Assembly (NCBI RefSeq): GCF_003122485.1
Contig: NZ_JRFU01000028.1
Span: 1-64,000 of the forward strand
Direction: 5' to 3'
Length of the DNA stretch: 64,000 nt
Origin: Eubacterium ramulus
Lineage (GTDB): Bacteria > Bacillota > Clostridia > Lachnospirales > Lachnospiraceae
The translations under genes were made by a program, and so were the position numbers. This document shows positions 62,000 through 64,000 of this stretch, one piece after another. The notes beneath the pieces were generated by a model. That model was not told where the DNA came from, ran no database searches, and saw only the letters and a list, made by a program, of their open reading frames with translations. Within the stretch, counting starts at the first letter, position 1; each line of letters starts with the position of its first letter.

Positions 62000-62262
62000 A
62001 TGGAAAAGTATTGACATGTCAATCAAAAAATGATCTTGTCATTACTATCAAAGGGACAACTTTAACAAACGAATTGTTAAGGCAGTTCGGATGTGATGCA
62101 TCAACTGCAACATCATCCGCATTTGTACAGCAACGAAAGAAAATACTTCCGCTTGCACTCGAAAAACTTTTTCTAGATTTTGTTTCTCAAACTTCTCAAA
62201 ATGATACATATAAGGGATATAGACTTCTAGCTGTTGATGTCCATCGTAAAAATCTCCTTTGA
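61987..62262 (+). pseudogene. IS4-type transposase N-terminal fragment
   Basis: The frame contains LVITIKGTTLTNELLRQFGC, SSAFVQQRKKILPLALEKLF and YKGYRLLAVD, which follow the N-terminal order of IS4-family transposases common in Lachnospiraceae, where a DG catalytic motif should come next. Instead the frame leaves homology after VD (VHRKNLL) and stops. Only about 70 of some 400 residues remain, and no DDE core is present, so the element is dead. The 5' flank TCAATGGCATTAAGTTAAG is probably part of the old insertion sequence. Confidence 0.7.
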
Positions 62263-62364
62263 AATGAAATAAATAGTACTGTTACATTTCAAAAAGAGGC
62301 GGTGGACGGATAAAAAATAAGATATGTAGTTGTTGAGTTTAAAAATCCATGGTAAACTAATCAT

Positions 62365-62442
62365 AGCAGTTCTTGTGAATATGTGATTGTTTTGTGTGGT
62401 AACTTAACAATACAACATATATACAAAAACTGCTATTTTTTT
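62365..62442 (+). ncRNA. Long stem-loop with T run (small RNA or terminator candidate)
   Basis: From AGCAGTT to AACTGCTATTTTTTT the two sides pair almost along their whole length: AGCAGTT/AACTGCT, TTGT/ACAA, ATATGT/ACATAT and ATTGTT/AACAAT with small bulges. A TAAACT-like -10 box stands 12 bp upstream. The fold, the T run and the absence of an ORF fit a short transcribed RNA; an IS end or a lone terminator is also possible. The rest of 62263-62513 holds no supported gene; TTGGTATAAT at 62495-62504 looks like an isolated promoter box. Confidence 0.4.
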
Positions 62443-62513
62443 ATGAAAAAGGTAGTGATTTCACGTACCTGGGGCTAGCCGTCGCGCCAGCGACTTGGTA
62501 TAATAGACGAAAA

Positions 62514-62554
62514 AAGAGACTCAGCTCAGTTATTACAACTAAGCTAAGTCTCTT
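62514..62554. terminator. Intrinsic terminator of clpB
   Basis: AAGAGACT-c-AGCT-c-AGTT pairs with AACT-a-AGCT-a-AGTCTCTT, 16 bp after the clpB stop on the minus strand and followed there by TTTTTTCG. Confidence 0.82.
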
Positions 62555-62569
62555 AATTCTATTTTTGAA

Positions 62570-64000
62570 TTATTTTACACGTGCTGTCAGATGATCTCCA
62601 TCTACATCAATGAGGATCACATCATTTGCATGTACCTCATCGGCAAGGATCAGTTTTGCAGATAATGTCTCCACATGTTTCTGCAGGAATCGTTTCAATG
62701 GTCTTGCACCATAGATTGGGTCATAACCATGCTCTACGATAAAGCTCTCTGCTGCCGGTGTCAGTTCTACGGAAATCTCACGGTCTTCCAGACGTTTGTT
62801 CAACTGATTCATCAGCAGATGAATGATATTTCCGATGTTGTCCTTGGTCAGCGGCTTGAACATGATGATCTCGTCCAGACGGTTTAAGAACTCCGGTCTG
62901 AAGTTGCCACGCAGCTCATTCATAACCCGTTCTTCTGCTTCCGGATTAATATCGCCGTTCTCATCGATGCCTTCCAGCAGATGCGCAGATCCAAGGTTGG
63001 ATGTCATAATGATGATGGTGTTCTTGAAGTCTACGGTACGTCCCTGGGAATCCGTGATACGACCGTCATCCAATACCTGTAACAGTACGTTAAATACATC
63101 CGGATGGGCTTTTTCTACCTCATCAAACAGGACTACAGAATATGGTTTTCTACGAACGGCCTCAGTCAGCTGACCACCTTCATCGTAACCTACATATCCT
63201 GGAGGTGCTCCGATCAGTCTGGATACGGAGTATTTCTCCATGTATTCACTCATATCAAGTCGAACCATGTTGGATTCATCGTCAAACAGGCTTGCGGCCA
63301 GTGCCTTTGCCAGCTCGGTTTTACCAACACCAGTTGGTCCAAGAAACAGGAAAGAACCGATCGGTTTGCTCGGATCTTTGATTCCGGCTTTGGAACGAAT
63401 GATCGCTTCGGTAACTTTTGTGACGCCCTCATCCTGTCCGATGACACGTTTGTGCAGTTCTTCGTCCAGATGCAAGGTTTTGTTACGTTCACTCTCGGTC
63501 AGTTTTGCAACCGGGATACCTGTCCAGCGGGAAATGATTCTTGCGATTTCATCCTCGCTGACGCTCTCATGAACCAGTGACATATCTTTATTTTTCACGA
63601 TTTCTTCTTCGTGAGCTAATTCTTTCTCCAGCTGTGGTTTCTTGCCATACTGCAGTTCTGCTGCTTTTTCCAGATCGTAATTCTGCTGTGCAGTCTGAAT
63701 TTCTTTATTCAGGCTTTCCAGTTCCTCACGTAATTTCTGTACACGCTCAACAGCTTTCTTCTCATTGTCCCACTGTGCTTTCTTTGTCTGGAACTCGCTG
63801 CGCAGTTCTGCCAGCTCTTTCTGAAGATTCTCCAGACGCTCTTTGCTCAGATTGTCTTCCTCTTTCTTCAGCGCAGTTTCCTCGATCTCCAGCTGCATTA
63901 CTTTACGGTTCAGCTCATCCAGCTCTGTCGGCATGGAATCAAGTTCTGTCTTGATCAATGCGCACGCCTCATCCACCAGATCGATGGCTTTGTCCGGCAG
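62570..64000 (-). CDS. clpB: ATP-dependent chaperone ClpB, C-terminal part (runs off window)
   Basis: About 476 residues are visible; the reading frame continues past 64000 (LPDKAIDLV is still in frame at the edge), so the GTG at 63974-63976 is not the start. Visible order: end of the first AAA domain (KAIDLVDEACA), the long coiled-coil middle domain (Lys/Glu-rich, about 130 residues) and the second AAA domain with IARIISRWTGIPVAKL, Walker A FLGPTGVGKTELAKAL, Walker B SVVLFDEVEKAHPDVF and RPEFLNRLDEIIMF. ClpB works with DnaK to dissolve protein aggregates. The 5' part and any CIRCE/CtsR sites lie outside. Confidence 0.96.
   Translation of the reverse strand: MPDKAIDLVDEACALIKTELDSMPTELDELNRKVMQLEIEETALKKEEDNLSKERLENLQKELAELRSEFQTKKAQWDNEKKAVERVQKLREELESLNKEIQTAQQNYDLEKAAELQYGKKPQLEKELAHEEEIVKNKDMSLVHESVSEDEIARIISRWTGIPVAKLTESERNKTLHLDEELHKRVIGQDEGVTKVTEAIIRSKAGIKDPSKPIGSFLFLGPTGVGKTELAKALAASLFDDESNMVRLDMSEYMEKYSVSRLIGAPPGYVGYDEGGQLTEAVRRKPYSVVLFDEVEKAHPDVFNVLLQVLDDGRITDSQGRTVDFKNTIIIMTSNLGSAHLLEGIDENGDINPEAEERVMNELRGNFRPEFLNRLDEIIMFKPLTKDNIGNIIHLLMNQLNKRLEDREISVELTPAAESFIVEHGYDPIYGARPLKRFLQKHVETLSAKLILADEVHANDVILIDVDGDHLTARVK

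Noticed and set aside
62470-62505. GTCGCGCCAGCGAC hairpin followed by TTGGTATAAT, considered as a recombination site or promoter.
   Set aside because: Too short to assign to any known attachment site, no -35 box at correct distance, and no downstream plus-strand gene.
1-64000. CRISPR array, tRNA or rRNA genes, or a complete prophage or integrative element.
   Set aside because: No regularly spaced repeats, cloverleaf-like sequences, rRNA segments, integrase or structural phage genes were recognised.

Overview
The window looks like a chromosome segment from an anaerobic gut Bacillota, most likely a Lachnospiraceae (Blautia/Dorea/Roseburia-like). This rests on protein style (LicD-rich surface polysaccharide genes, a selenium-type xanthine dehydrogenase cluster, BaiH-type flavin oxidoreductase, aspartate aminotransferase class 1c), Gram-positive ribosome binding sites and AT-rich spacers. 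The genus is not determined. No rRNA, tRNA, CRISPR array or complete insertion sequence was seen.

Layout. (1) 1-20002, all minus strand: a long surface-polysaccharide operon read from 20002 towards 1. It has two chain-length proteins, two flippases, two Wzy/ligase-type membrane proteins, glycosyltransferases, two LicD phosphotransferases, a TagF-like polymerase, a fused cytidylyltransferase-oxidoreductase, an aminotransferase and several acyltransferases. The product is probably a phosphodiester-decorated, teichoic-acid-like or capsular polymer. (2) 20395-23818: a broken cell-wall-binding-repeat gene whose start is ATA, a GtrB-like plus membrane glycosyltransferase pair, and a chimeric gene remnant. 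(3) 23943-27302: a TPP riboswitch and terminator controlling a thiamine-precursor uptake operon, with a palindromic repeat element inserted between the riboswitch and the first gene. (4) 27339-32250: a flavin oxidoreductase with a divergent TetR regulator, a MATE exporter and an FlK-type thioesterase. (5) 32428-36294: an AT-rich five-gene block (WYL regulator, two unknown proteins, a CX5R phosphatase-like protein, a cyclic-phosphate-processing receiver protein) that resembles an uncharacterised defence or RNA-repair module. A second copy of the repeat lies just upstream. (6) 36848-39544: aminotransferase and rarA.

(7) 39871-60854: an anaerobic purine (xanthine/urate) catabolic cluster in two arms. 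The minus arm is ssnA, ygfK, hyuA, ridA, tetR, xdh, a four-cluster ferredoxin, two xanthine permeases and a cysteine desulfurase. The plus arm is a YheO-like PAS regulator, ygeX, ygeY, ygeW and carbamate kinase. Purines would enter by the permeases, be oxidised or reduced by Xdh with electrons passed through the ferredoxin and YgfK, be opened by the HyuA/SsnA hydrolases, and end through YgeY/YgeX as pyruvate and ammonia. YgeW and carbamate kinase would recover ATP from carbamoyl phosphate. A repeated ATTRA-N4-TYRAT palindrome occurs in several of its intergenic regions and is a plausible operator for the cluster's TetR.

(8) 60941-64000: strong terminators, an orphan type IV prepilin-like gene, an IS4-type transposase remnant, a long transcribed-looking stem-loop, and the 3' part of clpB running off the window edge. 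All statements come from reading the sequence; no database search was run.
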